From Umbelopsis ramanniana AG (lineage: Eukaryota; Mucoromycota; Umbelopsidomycetes; Umbelopsidales; Umbelopsidaceae): DNA of 64,000 nt. The DNA is taken from positions 186,001 to 250,000 of the forward strand of contig NW_026252096.1 in NCBI RefSeq assembly GCF_025399195.1. Direction: 5' to 3'. Shown one piece after another: positions 46,317 through 58,295 of this stretch. Every line of letters begins with the position of its first letter. Position 1 is the first letter of the stretch. A program made the position numbers and the translations under genes. The notes under the pieces were generated by a model, which saw nothing but the letters and a program-made list of their open reading frames with translations, had not been told where the DNA came from and searched no databases.

Positions 46317-48885
46317 ATGTCGCGGGCTAGCAGCATGTTAATCGACTACGATGAGCCCAACTATAAAGAATCGGCTATTCGGTTTACTCGCAAAATGCCA
46401 TCATATACCAAAGACTATTTTGTCAGCCTGTTCCCTATATTTACGTGGATTCATCGATATAACCTTACTGTACGTACACCCACATCTATATAACCAGCCT
46501 AACAACTGAAATTAATCACCCTTCAATACAGTGGCTACTGAGTGATGTAATCGCTGGTGTGACTGTTGGCATCGTTGTAGTGCCTCAAGGAATGGGATAC
46601 GCAAAAATTGCACAATTGCCACCGGTACGTCAACAGGACAAACATTTTTATTATATGCTAAGCAGTTCGGTTTCTTATATATGGTCTTTTGTAGGAATAT
46701 GGTCTCTACAGTTCCTTTGTTGGATTATGCATATGTATGTATTACTAACCTTCCAGATGAAAAATTGAATGGACAGTCACTAACCAGCTTCGATACCATT
46801 AGACTGTATATTCGGTACATCAAAAGATATATCTATCGGCCCAACTGCCGTCATGTCTCTCTTGGTTGGCCAAACCATCACTTCGGTCACTGCTTCAAAT
46901 CCACTATATACCGGTCCAGAAATAGCAGCACTACTAGCCTTGTTTGGCGGAATTGTCAGTCTTTTCATTGGCTTAGTACGCCTCGGTATAATCGTTGATT
47001 TTATACCCAATCCAGCTATTGCTGGATTCATGACAGGATCAGCTATCACCATTTCTATCGGACAGTGGCCGAAGTTATTCGGTGTCACAGGTGTCAATAC
47101 TCAAGACTCTGCATATCTTGTATTTGGTCATTTCTTCCAGCACCTGCCAAGTGCTAAACTTGACGCAGTATTCGGCATCCTTGGTTTGATTTGGCTCTAC
47201 TCAGTTCGTTTCGGCACTCAGTACCTCACCAAGAAATATCCCAAATACGAAAAGCCCCTTTTCTTCGCCAACATCATGAGAAACGGTGTTCTAGTCATCT
47301 TTGGCACTTTAATTGCTTATTTGATCAACATCGGCAAATCTACTAGTCCAATCAGTATTCTTAAGACTGTACCTGCTGGCTTTAATGCTATGGGAGTCCC
47401 AACAATCGATACTGGATTGCTCAGCGAAGTTTCAGGCACACTCCCATCTGTTGTCATTATTTTGATCTTGGAACATGTTGCTATTGCCAAATCGTTTGGT
47501 CGTATAAATGACTACAAGATCAATCCTAACCAGGAAATCATCGCTATTGGTGTCACCAATGTTATTGGCTCATTCTTTGGGTAAGTTTTATGAGCGATTT
47601 GACATGTTGAGATTGGGAGTATGTTTTTCTGATCAACTTTGCTTTTACCTATAGTGCTTATCCCAATACAGGCTCCTTCTCCCGTACTGCTATCAAAGCT
47701 CGCTCAGGCGTCCGTACACCTTTGGCTGGTGTCTTTTCAGCAGCCGTGGTCGTACTGTCACTCTATGCCTTGACTCCAGCTTTCTACTATATCCCTGACT
47801 CCATCCTCGCTGCCGTCATTATTCATGCTGTCTCTGATCTTGTTTCTGGTCCAAAGTTTTTGAAGCAATTATGGCACGTCAATCCTTTGGAACTGTACGT
47901 ATTCTTGATCCAGTCAGACTTTTATTTATAGTGAAGATATGCCTCTAACATAATGTTCCTAATTTTTTCTAGAGGTACATTCGTATGCGCTGTCATCATT
48001 ACCTTTTTCACTTCTGTGGAATACGGTATCTACGTTTCCGTCGCTCTTTCTATTATCATTCTCTTGGTTCGCATTGCCCGCCCACGATACTCTGTCCTTG
48101 GACGCATTCCTCTGCAACGCTCCGCCGAAGACAAACAAGCCGATAATGAAAGAGAACGTTTTATTTATGTTCCACAATCTCACCGCTCACTCCGAGATTA
48201 CGTTCAACCTACCCCTCCTGGCATTATCTGCTTCCGTTTTGACGAGTCACTAACCTATCCCAACTCTGGATTCATCTCGGATAAAATTATCGAATACGTG
48301 CGATCCACTACCCGACGTGGAAAACCGTTGCCTGAAAAGAAAGGTGATCGCGCTTGGAACGATGCCACCAAACATGAATCAGAAGAAGATAACAAGACTG
48401 TTCTGAAAGCACTTGTTTTTGATTTCTCTGGAGTCAATAACTTGGATTCAACGGGCGTTCAAATGCTTTTGGATGTTCAATTAGCTATCAACCGTTATGC
48501 CGATCGTACAGTCGAGTGGCACTTTGCTGGTATCACTAGCCCGTCTATTCGTAGTGCTCTTCTTGCCGGAGGCTTTGGCGTGAAGTCCTCTGGTGACCAG
48601 GGTGAAGTTCTCCCAGTTGTTCCAGCACACAGGGATGGTCCATCCAACAAAGGCAAGCAAGTCATTACCCCCGACAACAGACTAGACGATCTCGAGTCTG
48701 GCGGTGCCGCCTCCTCTGGCTCTGACTATGACTTGTCGGATGGCAAAGAACTCCATACCGTTCAAACTGTAGAATATTGCAACGACGACAAACATGAAGA
48801 CTTTGACGTGGGTGTCCCTAGAGATGTTTATCCACTGTTCCATTGGAACGTAGAAGAGGCGGTGGTTGCCGCATGCAAAGCATGA
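46317..48885 (+). CDS. Sulfate permease, SulP/SLC26 family
   Basis: Six exons: 46317-46469, 46532-46624, 46695-46734, 46803-47580, 47655-47894 and 47973-48885, 738 residues. Landmarks: WLLSDVIAGVTVGIVVVPQG, PPEYGLYSSFVG, FGTSKDISIGPTAVMSLLVG, GFMTGSAITI, about a dozen membrane spans, IGSFFGAYPNTGSFSRTAIK, and a C-terminal STAS domain with KALVFDFSGVNNLDSTGVQM. The last 100 residues are acidic and Ser-rich. It is closest to the fungal high-affinity sulfate permeases Sul1/Sul2, so the likely role is plasma-membrane sulfate/proton uptake for sulfur assimilation. Substrate is inferred from family. Confidence 0.95.
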
Positions 48886-49336
48886 AAAAGTCCAGAAACT
48901 GATTTCAGGATACGCTCTGTACATTATTGTAAATAATTTTTCTTCCGATCTATAAAGAAATACACCATCATCCAAATAGACATACGAACCAAACCTGCCT
49001 GCTACATTGACTGTTACTTTAAGCGCTTACGATTTTCACATCGCTACAAAAGAAAAAAAAACCAGCAAAAGACATTTTCATGGTACATTAAAGGTGAATG
49101 TTTGTTTTCTCTTTTTCTTTAGTGTAAGATCTTTGGTATTTTGCATTCACCAACCATTGGAATATGCCAGCAGTTGCACAAAATTTCTATAAAAACAACA
49201 AACTTCTATACAATATTTGCAAAGTATAATTAGCAAAAGGGCAACAAGAAGAGAGGAATTTGAACAGGGAAGGGGGGGAGGAGATATTTCGAGTGAGTTA
49301 TTAGAACTTGATATGGACATGGGGTGGATTGAGGAG
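48886..49336. other. Convergent 3' region
   Basis: About 450 bases between the sulfate transporter and GrpE ends; A/T-rich. Nothing else seen. Confidence 0.5.
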
Positions 49337-50251
49337 TTACTGTTGGTCGGAAACCACGCCAACCTGTGCGGGTCTCAAGACACGGTCCTTGATCATGAAG
49401 CCGAATTTTTGGACAGAGAAGACAGTACCAGCTTCCTTGTCAGGCATAGGTGCCTGGAAAAGAGCTTGGTGCTTGTTGGGGTCGAAAACTTCACCTTCTG
49501 GGTTATAACGCTCAACACCATGTCGCTTCAAGGCCTTCAACAATTCCGACTCGGTCATAGAAACACCAGTGTAAAGGTTGCTCAATTGATCGGCAAGCTT
49601 CTCAAGATCTTGCTTAGCAGCCTCCTCCTTGTTTCGGAGACCCTCAGGCACAGATTGCAAAGCCATACCCAAAATATCAACAGTATCGAGCAAATCTTTG
49701 GCGAATTTCTGAATAGCGAAATCTTGAGTCTGTGTGATTTCCTTGCGGGTGCGAACACGAAGGTTCTCTTGGTCAGCTAAGCAGCGCAAGTAAGCATCCT
49801 GTGGATAGAAAAGGGGAGATATTAGTGTTGGTACATTTGACTAAGCAATAGATGAACAAGCGCTATCAGCCAAGGCAATTTCTCCTCTTCGACACTTGGA
49901 CAAAACCGCCTAGCACCTGAAACGGCTACCATTTGTCCACATGTCAACAGCAAATTGACCCTGTTCATCTTCCATTTCAAACCCGTCAGTAATTACCTGA
50001 ATTTCAGCAAGCTTTTTCTCCTTCTCTGCCAAAGCAGCAGTAAGTTCTTCAGCAGTCTTACCACCAGTGGCCTTCTCGGTGGATTCTTCCGTGGTGGCTT
50101 GCTTAGGAGTTTCAGTGGAACCCTCACCCTTGTCTGTTGCATAGGCTCGGCGTGAGATGGCGGCCCAAGATAGAGCAGGGGTGGCCTTTTGAACAGCGGT
50201 GAAGCGGGCAGAGCTGATGGCAGCAGTCTTGATTAAGGTGATGGCAGACAT
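49337..50251 (-). CDS. MGE1: Mitochondrial GrpE (Mge1)
   Basis: Two exons, 49997-50251 and 49337-49798, 238 residues. A Ser/Ala/Arg-rich, acid-free presequence (MSAITLIKTAAISSARFTAV ... ISRRAYATD) is followed by a long coiled coil (EELTAALAEKEKKLAEIQDA) and the GrpE core DAYLRCLADQENLRVRTRKE, FAKDLLDTVDILGMAL, and the beta-wing GEVFDPNKHQALFQAPMPDK. It is the nucleotide exchange factor of mitochondrial Hsp70 (Ssc1) in protein import and folding in the matrix. The first-exon linker has Thr/Glu-rich sequence (STETPKQATTEESTEKATGG), longer than in yeast. Confidence 0.96.
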
Positions 50252-50377
50252 TATGTTGGGGGTAAGAGATGTGAGTTTGGGACTGTGAATTTTTATTTTT
50301 TTCAAGTTTGTTTACGACAAGGAAAAAAAAAAGAGTTGAGTCAGACACTTCATCCGCCCGTACTTCTCCGCACTTAA

Positions 50378-51977
50378 TCACTGAAATAGAGTGTTCTCAA
50401 TCATGCTTTCAGCTTCTAAGGCATTATTCATATTTAAACTTGAGAAAAAAAAATACCAATGTTTAAAAAAAATGCACATGTTTTTCAACCACCTCTGTTC
50501 TCTTTTTTTCTTACCTTGAGTAGCACTTGAGGGTGTATATGTCATTCTGTAAGTCAAAGTACTTTGGTGACCACGTTTTTTTGTTCTGTTCCCGTAAATC
50601 GCCTTCTTGACGTTGCCTTTCCTCGATATTGCATTTTTCCTGCGTCGCGGTTTCCATGTCTCCGGCATTCAGAGCTTGAGTCACAAGGCTCCAGCAGCTG
50701 GTAGGGGATGAGAATTATTAATATTGCAAAATCTCATAGCGAAATAGGAAATTGCTTACCGTCGGGATTCATTTAGCTCTTGTCGTTCTTCGGGTTCGAC
50801 AATTAGTTCGTGTCTGTGTAGCACATTCACATCCAGCAACAACTTCTCCTCTTTGTCCTGCAGGATGTATGTCAGGGAGGTACATAAACGGCCGAGGAAA
50901 ATATAAAATGTTGACAAAGGATGTACCTGCGTATTTTTAATATACAACTTGTCATCCCAGCCGCCAGTGATTTCATACAGTGTTTGACCAGTAGATAGTC
51001 GCTTGATGTGACCATGTACACGATTCATGTGGGAATGGAAAATGCCCTAATATGAATGGTAAGATATTCTACCTGTCGTCCTATGAAGTGTCGATAGCAA
51101 TAATGAAAGGCTTACTGTCGTCTTAAAGTCAAGGTAGCAAACAAGATCAGATTCTTTACATTGAACGGTTGAGTGACCCCCAATCTCAAAGTGCATCGTT
51201 CCGATCCTTTTAAGAGGCAATTAAAAATAAATATATATCTCTAAAACGCCAAACGACAGTATATGCATGTCTACGTACAGAATACCCTTGGCATAAGCGT
51301 TGGGAAATGTAATCTCGTATGTCTCGCTGTTCCTGGAAAGCATATTAATGCGAGTGGAACCATGCATCAGTGTTGCAGCACTATTGCCCAGAAATCGACT
51401 CTTCGGCCGTAAGTCTCCTTGTATAACGAGTCCTTTTTGTGGATTGGCGAAGAAGTAGGTTGAAATCGGCGGATGATGCGACACCTGCTCTGCAAAATAA
51501 TACCCTTTGCTTCCATCATCAAATTTGTACTGACAGCGGAAAATCTCTCCAAGTACAGGATTGTATGGTTTTTTCACTCCCTGAGAACATTGTTAGTCAA
51601 TAACGGAGATTAGACGACAAATCTCAAGGGAAATGGTAACTACCTTAGCTTTGATGTGCCAACCTGATAAAAAGTACCGAACTACCGAAATAAATCTGGA
51701 CTCCGGGTCGTCATCATCAATAGCTCTACAAGCAAATAATTGGTATTTTTCTTCAGATATGATGTATGAAACGCATTAAAGCTTACTCTAGTAGTAAGTT
51801 TGGATGTGCACTAAAGTTTGTAATCCTCTCCAACATGCTGAGGGGCTCAAGAATGAATACAGGCAGCGAAATTCTGCCTAGTTCCATACCAGATGTCAGT
51901 TGGCCGATTATATCCAGTAATATTCTTTTAGAACTGTCTCCGAGAACTTCTGTGCTGGTATTCTCTATCAAGGTCAT
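50378..51977 (-). CDS. Oxysterol-binding-protein family, Osh6/Osh7-like lipid exchanger
   Basis: Eight exons: 51787-51977, 51644-51725, 51279-51580, 51116-51206, 50927-51046, 50760-50857, 50515-50697 and 50378-50438, 375 residues. MELGRISLPVFILEPLSMLERITN matches the Osh6/7 lid (LPTFILEKKSMLERVTN in yeast). Next are VKKPYNPVLGEIFRC and EQVSHHPPISTYFFANPQKG, the PI4P-binding fingerprint, and ITGGWDDKLYIKNTQDKEEK. Osh6/7 move phosphatidylserine to the plasma membrane in exchange for PI4P; that role is inferred. At the last junction the unspliced frame meets TAA at once (TCA AGG TAA), so retention gives a slightly shorter product. The C-terminus is shorter than in yeast. Confidence 0.92.
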
Positions 51978-52698
51978 TTTGAATAGATGAGAGAGAGAAC
52001 ATGGTCGTAGGATGTCGTGAATAAAAGCGCTCTCATAAAAGGAGCTAAATGAAATACATTTCCCTACCCCTTTTAATTTTCAACAAAAACAAAAAGGTGT
52101 ATATTGCAACACCGGATAAGGGTTGCTACAAAAGCGAGGTGAGTTGATGCCGTTTGTTAAGGCTATTGTTATGTATCTTCAAAGATGATAGCACCTGTTC
52201 TGTAGTGGCACGATTGCATCGCAGTTGAGATAGCATCCTGGCCAACGGTATGGCCAAATTTTAATCTTTGCAGGTTGATGTTTTACTGCCATGGTAATTT
52301 CCGAAATTTTCTATTCCCACATACGGATAATTCAGCTTTCCTTTTTTTTTTTTTTTTGGTTTTATAGGATAAATGCCTGAAAAAAGTTGTCGTGGTCAAA
52401 ATGAATATACGAATATTAGGGACAAGATGGAGAGAAAAAATTTGAGAAAAGATTACTACAAAGTACAACTACAACAACAAAACCAAGACAGCAATGCAAA
52501 CGAGTCAACACTCAGATAATTGATAGAATTAAAGGCGAATGACGTCTAGAAGAAGGAAGTGTAAACCCGCTAACTCGGGAGGCGCCAGTTGTAGTGGAGT
52601 GAGGGAAGATAGAGAGGTCTGTTTTTTTTTCCTATGGACACAATGATCGTGGATAGTATGCAGAATGGTAACAGAAAATGCAATTGCGTGGGCTAATT
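51978..52698. other. Spacer between Osh6-like start and TBL1 3' end
   Basis: About 720 bases with long A/T tracts (52338-52356). No coding signal recognised. Confidence 0.5.
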
Positions 52699-55005
52699 TC
52701 ATGATTTCATATCCAAAATGACAACTTGTTTGCTGGAGGTACAAGCTGCGAGCTTTTCACCAGTTTTGTTAAAGTGCACCTCAAATATTCCTCCATTGCC
52801 CTTGTACGTCTTGAGAAGAGTTCCCTTCTACATAATAAGAACAGTTAGTACGTGAATTACGCAGCGGTCATGTTAGCCTTCTAAAGTCTTACCTTGGCAT
52901 CCCAAATATTGAGCATTTCATCAAAGCTACCAGAACATAACAGACGTGCATCTGGACTAAATGATATAGAGTATACAGCTTCCGTATGGTTTTTGAGGAC
53001 ATGCAGACAGGTTCCTCGTAGAGCATCCCAAATTCTGATGGTGGCATCAAACGAACCAGTGGCAAGTATACGCGGTGAAGCGTCGGGTCCACTACGTTCA
53101 AAGTACGGTGCCCATTGAAGTGTGTAGATTTGTAGTTCGTGGCCTCTTATTTCTTGGACACACTGGTCTGAATCTGGTGACCAGATTTTGGCTGTTGTGT
53201 CATCAGAGCAAGAGGCAAGCCATTCTCCGGTTGGGTCCCATCTAACAGCGTTTACCTCGTCCTAAAGTGGAAAGTAAATATATATTCTTAGGAACACTGG
53301 CTGATCATGATATATGTTTTTTACAATGACTTACCTCATGCCCATGCCATGTTCTTAAAGGCTTGGTAGAACCAACCTTACAAAGTCGAATAGTTTGGTC
53401 GGTAGAACATGAGGCAAAGGTTGTATCGTCCATCCAGTCGACGTCTAAAATTGCCACTATAACAAACACATGGTGAGAACAAATGTCCAAATGCAGTTTT
53501 TTCAAGCGCATCAGCTGATGTCTATTTCGCTAACTTACATTTGTGCAGCTCAAATTGTTGTTTCATATCACCAGTCTCTGGATTCCATACAACAGTAGTG
53601 TTATCAGCACTACCGCTCAACAACAAATCACCCTTCTTGTTCCATTTGAGAGAAAAGATGGGCCCACGATGTTGGGTCATAACGCATCGTAATTCGCCAC
53701 GTGGAGTCCATATCCTCGCCTGTCCATCATAAGAGCCAGTTGCGAGTAGTGTTCCGGAAGGATTCCAGTCCAGAGTTGTCACATCTTTGTTATCATTGAG
53801 GTTTGGCAAGTGGTTAAGTACGATGGGTTCTGGTACTTCATCACCTTCAGCAGGCACCTGCCATAAACGGGCGGTTGCGTCTCCAGATCTGGAAAACGAG
53901 AAATGAGTTGGTCTAATGCGTTGTGCGGCTTAAAAAGAAAACAAGAAAAAAACCCACCCTGACGCTACCATTAAAGGTATTTGTGGATTCCATGCACAAG
54001 AGAAAACTTCATTTTGATGTCCCTTTAAAATCAGCGCCTCATTACTTGCAATCTCTATGACACTGCTGGTTTGCTGGTCGGCATCGGCCATAACAACTGT
54101 GAAGTGCAATGGAATTGTGTGAGCAAATTTTCTTCTGAAAATTTACATCCCAGTAATAAGGTAATGTAGGCTCTTACCATCATCGCCTTCGCCTTCTTCT
54201 TTGTAGTCATTGCCATTTGTCGTGGTTTCCTGTCCATTCACAAGGCTCTGGCCAGCAGAGGGACTTTGTGGGTTATCTTTGCGGGCGCGCTTTTCTCTAT
54301 CCTTTTGATTTTTTTTGTCCTCTTTTCGTTCCCGCTTGTATCCAGTAGCAATGGCGCTGGAAACAGATTCTGCACGCTTGTGGCCGCCTTTTTTCGATAC
54401 TTCGCATCGATGTGGACCTAACAAAGTCATTGGTACATCGCATTCTATTTCATTCCCATCCTATTTCGGCGAGTTAGTCAGCGTTTTATGGAACATGGCA
54501 GTAGTGCAGGCAAAAACGAAGGCTAATGTACCTCATCCAAGTGCGTTTCAATATCCATGTACTGCAAGCCTTTGTGAAGCACATCGATAAGTGCTCCAGG
54601 TTGAATGTTTGCATTCCGATATTCTGATTTGTGTATTTGGCTTTCATGTTGAAAGGTATACGATGAATACCGAAAACCTAGTATGGAGTATTTTGAAAAC
54701 GGAGGAAAATATTAATATCCGTAAACGAAAGCGTGATCAAGATGAAGAAAACGGGGATTTGTTGCAGTGAGAGTAATCTAACGTTGAGAAGACAGCAGTG
54801 CTGGTATGTTTTCGCGCGCGTTCGTGTTGAAATAGTAATGTTGCATTTTTGGAATCATCGGTTCGAGTAGAGAATGCGCAACAAGTAATGTGACAGGAAT
54901 CAAAGCTAGAAATCGTCTTCATCTAGAAGAATCAAGTAACTACGTACCGGATTCTTGTAAGTATCGAAACACAAGGTAATTGATCTCCTCGCTGGTCAGA
55001 CTCAT
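52699..55005 (-). CDS. TBL1/Sif2-like LisH and WD40 protein
   Basis: Eight exons: 54948-55005, 54532-54677, 54178-54460, 53958-54096, 53539-53888, 53335-53456, 52893-53261 and 52699-52827, 531 residues. The N-terminus MSLTSEEINYLVFRYLQESGFRYS is a LisH motif (dimer/tetramer), with TFQHE and a helix GALIDVLHKGLQYMDIETH as in TBL1. A Lys/Glu-rich linker (KRERKEDKKNQKDREKRARK) leads to eight WD40 repeats, for example LLATGSYDGQARIW, LLLSGSADNTTVVWNPETGD, ASCSDDTTAKIWSPDSDQC and CSGSFDEMLNIWD. TBL1/Sif2 proteins are scaffold subunits of histone deacetylase corepressors (NCoR/SMRT, yeast Set3C), so a chromatin role is likely. CACGTG lies 88 bases upstream. Confidence 0.95.
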
Positions 55006-55336
55006 CGGTGTTTTCGGGACCCTTCAGATGAAAAGATTAGCAATGTTGAATGGAAGGTCTTTCGGTTTCAGACCTACACACACAACAAAAATCACGTGAT
55101 CTAGGGCATGTCTCGTTTTGGGAAAAATGGATTCAAAACAATCAAAAAAGAGCCTTTCTTTCATTCAAGTTTATGGGGTTGTGAAACGGGATAACTCTCA
55201 AAACAAACATAAAAATAATACAATAAAATTTAAAAAGTAAAAAGAAAGCTGGCACTATATGTCTTCTGATAAGAGCAAAAAGTTATACACCTCTTTGGGT
55301 AAAAACCGTCAATTCGAGGCTGTGAAGTGGGCTGAT
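55006..55336. other. Spacer between TBL1 start and NPC2 3' end
   Basis: About 330 bases. Contains the TBL1 promoter with CACGTG at 55093-55098. A plus-strand frame beginning at 55259 overlaps the NPC2 3' end and is regarded as chance. Confidence 0.5.
55093..55098. promoter_or_regulatory. E-box CACGTG (ATCACGTGAT) upstream of TBL1
   Basis: The 10-bp palindrome ATCACGTGAT at 55091-55100, 88 bases upstream of the TBL1-like start, nearly the same spacing as at ERG8. Confidence 0.35.
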
Positions 55337-56161
55337 TTAATCGAACAATCCAGCAAAACTAATCCTTTGACGAGGGAAGGTAGTAACACCGTTCAAGCAA
55401 GTAATCTGTCGTTCATCTGGGGTCATAATCTTTGCATTTACAGTGTATTTTCCCTATGAAAGAGGACGGTCAGTAAGTTTATACCATAAATATCAACCGC
55501 GCAAGTGACACTTACCCCGGCTATACAAGATTCCGATCCAGCAAGTAGGATAGATGGCATATCATTAGCTCGAGAAACATTTCTAAAAAGTTGAATAGAG
55601 CGGGAACATGGTACTTACGAATCTCATTAGGAAGATCAACGGATTTAGTGAAGGTAAACTCTCCGGCAGCAATAGGGCACTGAGTATCGATCTCCTTAGC
55701 TTGATCGCACAAATCGAGACGCTTTTGTAGAAGTTTAACAACTCCAAACTAAGAAAAGCAAGTCAACGTCAGACTATTGTTTCGACTTGTACGCATGATG
55801 ACTTTCCCCTTCCTTACTTTAACCGTCAAATCGATGTAAGATCCATTTTCAACTTGCTCACTTAACCAGCCCTTGAATTCGATATCGAGAGGCTGACCCT
55901 TGACCGGAGGATCGGGTGTCAAATTGATATAATCGATACTGTACGTTGTAGGTTATAAAAAATCAGGATTATATGTATAAGTCTCGCAGTACCTTTCCAA
56001 CGTCAAGTTTGGCTGGCTTACCTCAAAATGTCATGTTCGTCACCGCAATTGGTAATCAAATCGGTCGACAAAGTTTGACCAATTTCTTGAACTCGGAATG
56101 CAGGAAGGACCGCTGCATTAGCAGCAGCTGCAAACAATGATAGTAGAAGAATGGAACGCAT
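55337..56161 (-). CDS. NPC2: NPC2/ML-domain lipid transfer protein
   Basis: Five exons: 56022-56161, 55818-55938, 55619-55748, 55516-55568 and 55337-55453, 186 residues. A clear signal peptide (MRSILLLSLFAAAANAA) precedes an ML domain: DLITNCGDEHDILS, YINLTPDPPVKGQPLDIEFK, VVKLLQKRLDLCDQAKEI, CPIAAGEFTFTKSVDLPNEI and GKYTVNAKIMTPDERQITCL. Six cysteines in the usual order fit the family's disulfides. Fungal members bind phosphatidylglycerol/phosphatidylinositol or sterol in the vacuole lumen; yeast Npc2 feeds ergosterol to Ncr1. The exon of 53 bases (NDMPSILLAGSESCIAG) restores the conserved Cys pattern; its insert is slightly longer than normal. Confidence 0.92.
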
Positions 56162-57170
56162 GGTCGTTTAGAGTACGGGTAACAGTGATAAGGTCAACCG
56201 AGGAGCACGTCATGTGCGACAATTTACACCTTTTAAATAAAAGTCCGCCTGGTCCAATCATCATGAACTTTGCCATAATGTGACTGACCATGGGTGAGCC
56301 AAAGTTAATATTCCACCGAAGAGGGGACAAGAAGAAGGCATGATTGCAATATGAAGCTAACACTAGATCATGCGAGTTAATAATCAACAAATGCATAAAC
56401 TACATTTCCTTTGCTAGCGGTAGATGAGTTTAAGCATGTCCTGGTGCCTCTCATTCTTCTCGACACGGAATATCTACGATGCAATGGATCTATGATAGAT
56501 ATTTATACCACATAACCAAATTCTGGTATACCAATTAGCTTCCAGTTTATCCGGATAACAGAGGACATAAACAGTTTAAATCAGTAACCAGAAATCTCTA
56601 TATCTGACCGAAACATGAAAGACCAGACATTGAATGGGACAATATTTTAGAGATTTTACAATCATGTATAATATAAAGGGGTTGGTCCATAATCTGAGAA
56701 TGCAGGCGTATGTAGCAGGTCCTACCATTGATACTGTAGAGCTTTATATTGAAAGGGAAGGAACGTAAGGAAATGTTCATAGAGCCAAACGATCCAAACT
56801 GAAGGTGATAAATGTAGATATTGTATGCAAATAATCATTACTCTTGTATTGCTTACTTGCTTGCAACTTGTGGTTTTTTTGTTAGCTACCATGGCCAGGT
56901 AAGAAAAATTAAGTTGGGCACCAAATGGGTAGGTCAGATCACGTGAACATCGGTGTGCGGAAATCGAGGTCTGAAGAGGCACTGAGCAATGGAACTAGAT
57001 GAAAACCCTCTTTTGTTAAGGTAAAAAATCCATCCATCCATCTACCCCGTACAACAGATATAGACAACGCATCCAGCAACCACATCAGCACATCCATCGA
57101 CACTACTTAGAATCTTTCGATTGAATTTTTTTCACTGACTCGAGAATCCATTTTGTCAATTTCAGCGAAA
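56162..57170. other. Divergent promoter region NPC2 / RPS5
   Basis: About 1 kb shared by NPC2 (minus) and the ribosomal protein gene (plus). CACGTG at 56940-56945. Just before the RPS5 start there is an acceptor-like TCAATTTCAG ending at 57165, with a possible donor GTAAAA at 57021, so a 5' UTR intron is likely. No coding signal. Confidence 0.5.
56940..56945. promoter_or_regulatory. E-box CACGTG (GATCACGTGA) between NPC2 and RPS5
   Basis: Part of GATCACGTGAAC, 226 bases upstream of the RPS5 start and about 780 upstream of NPC2. Shares TCACGTGA with the TBL1 promoter site. Confidence 0.3.
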
Positions 57171-58158
<988 letters not shown>

Positions 58159-58295
58159 TAATTGAAGAGTAACAGACATGTATTTTCTATAAATGATGAA
58201 CAACAGTACAGTGAGATGGAATGCATGTATGGAAGGAGCAGTAAAAAAAACAAGATATTAGTTGTTTTGGGATGGGATTTTTTTTTCTCTATAAT

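Noticed and set aside
55259-55459. Plus-strand open frame starting MSSDKSKKLYTSLG
   Set aside because: It overlaps the well-supported last exon of NPC2 on the other strand, has no domain and no splice continuation; treated as chance.
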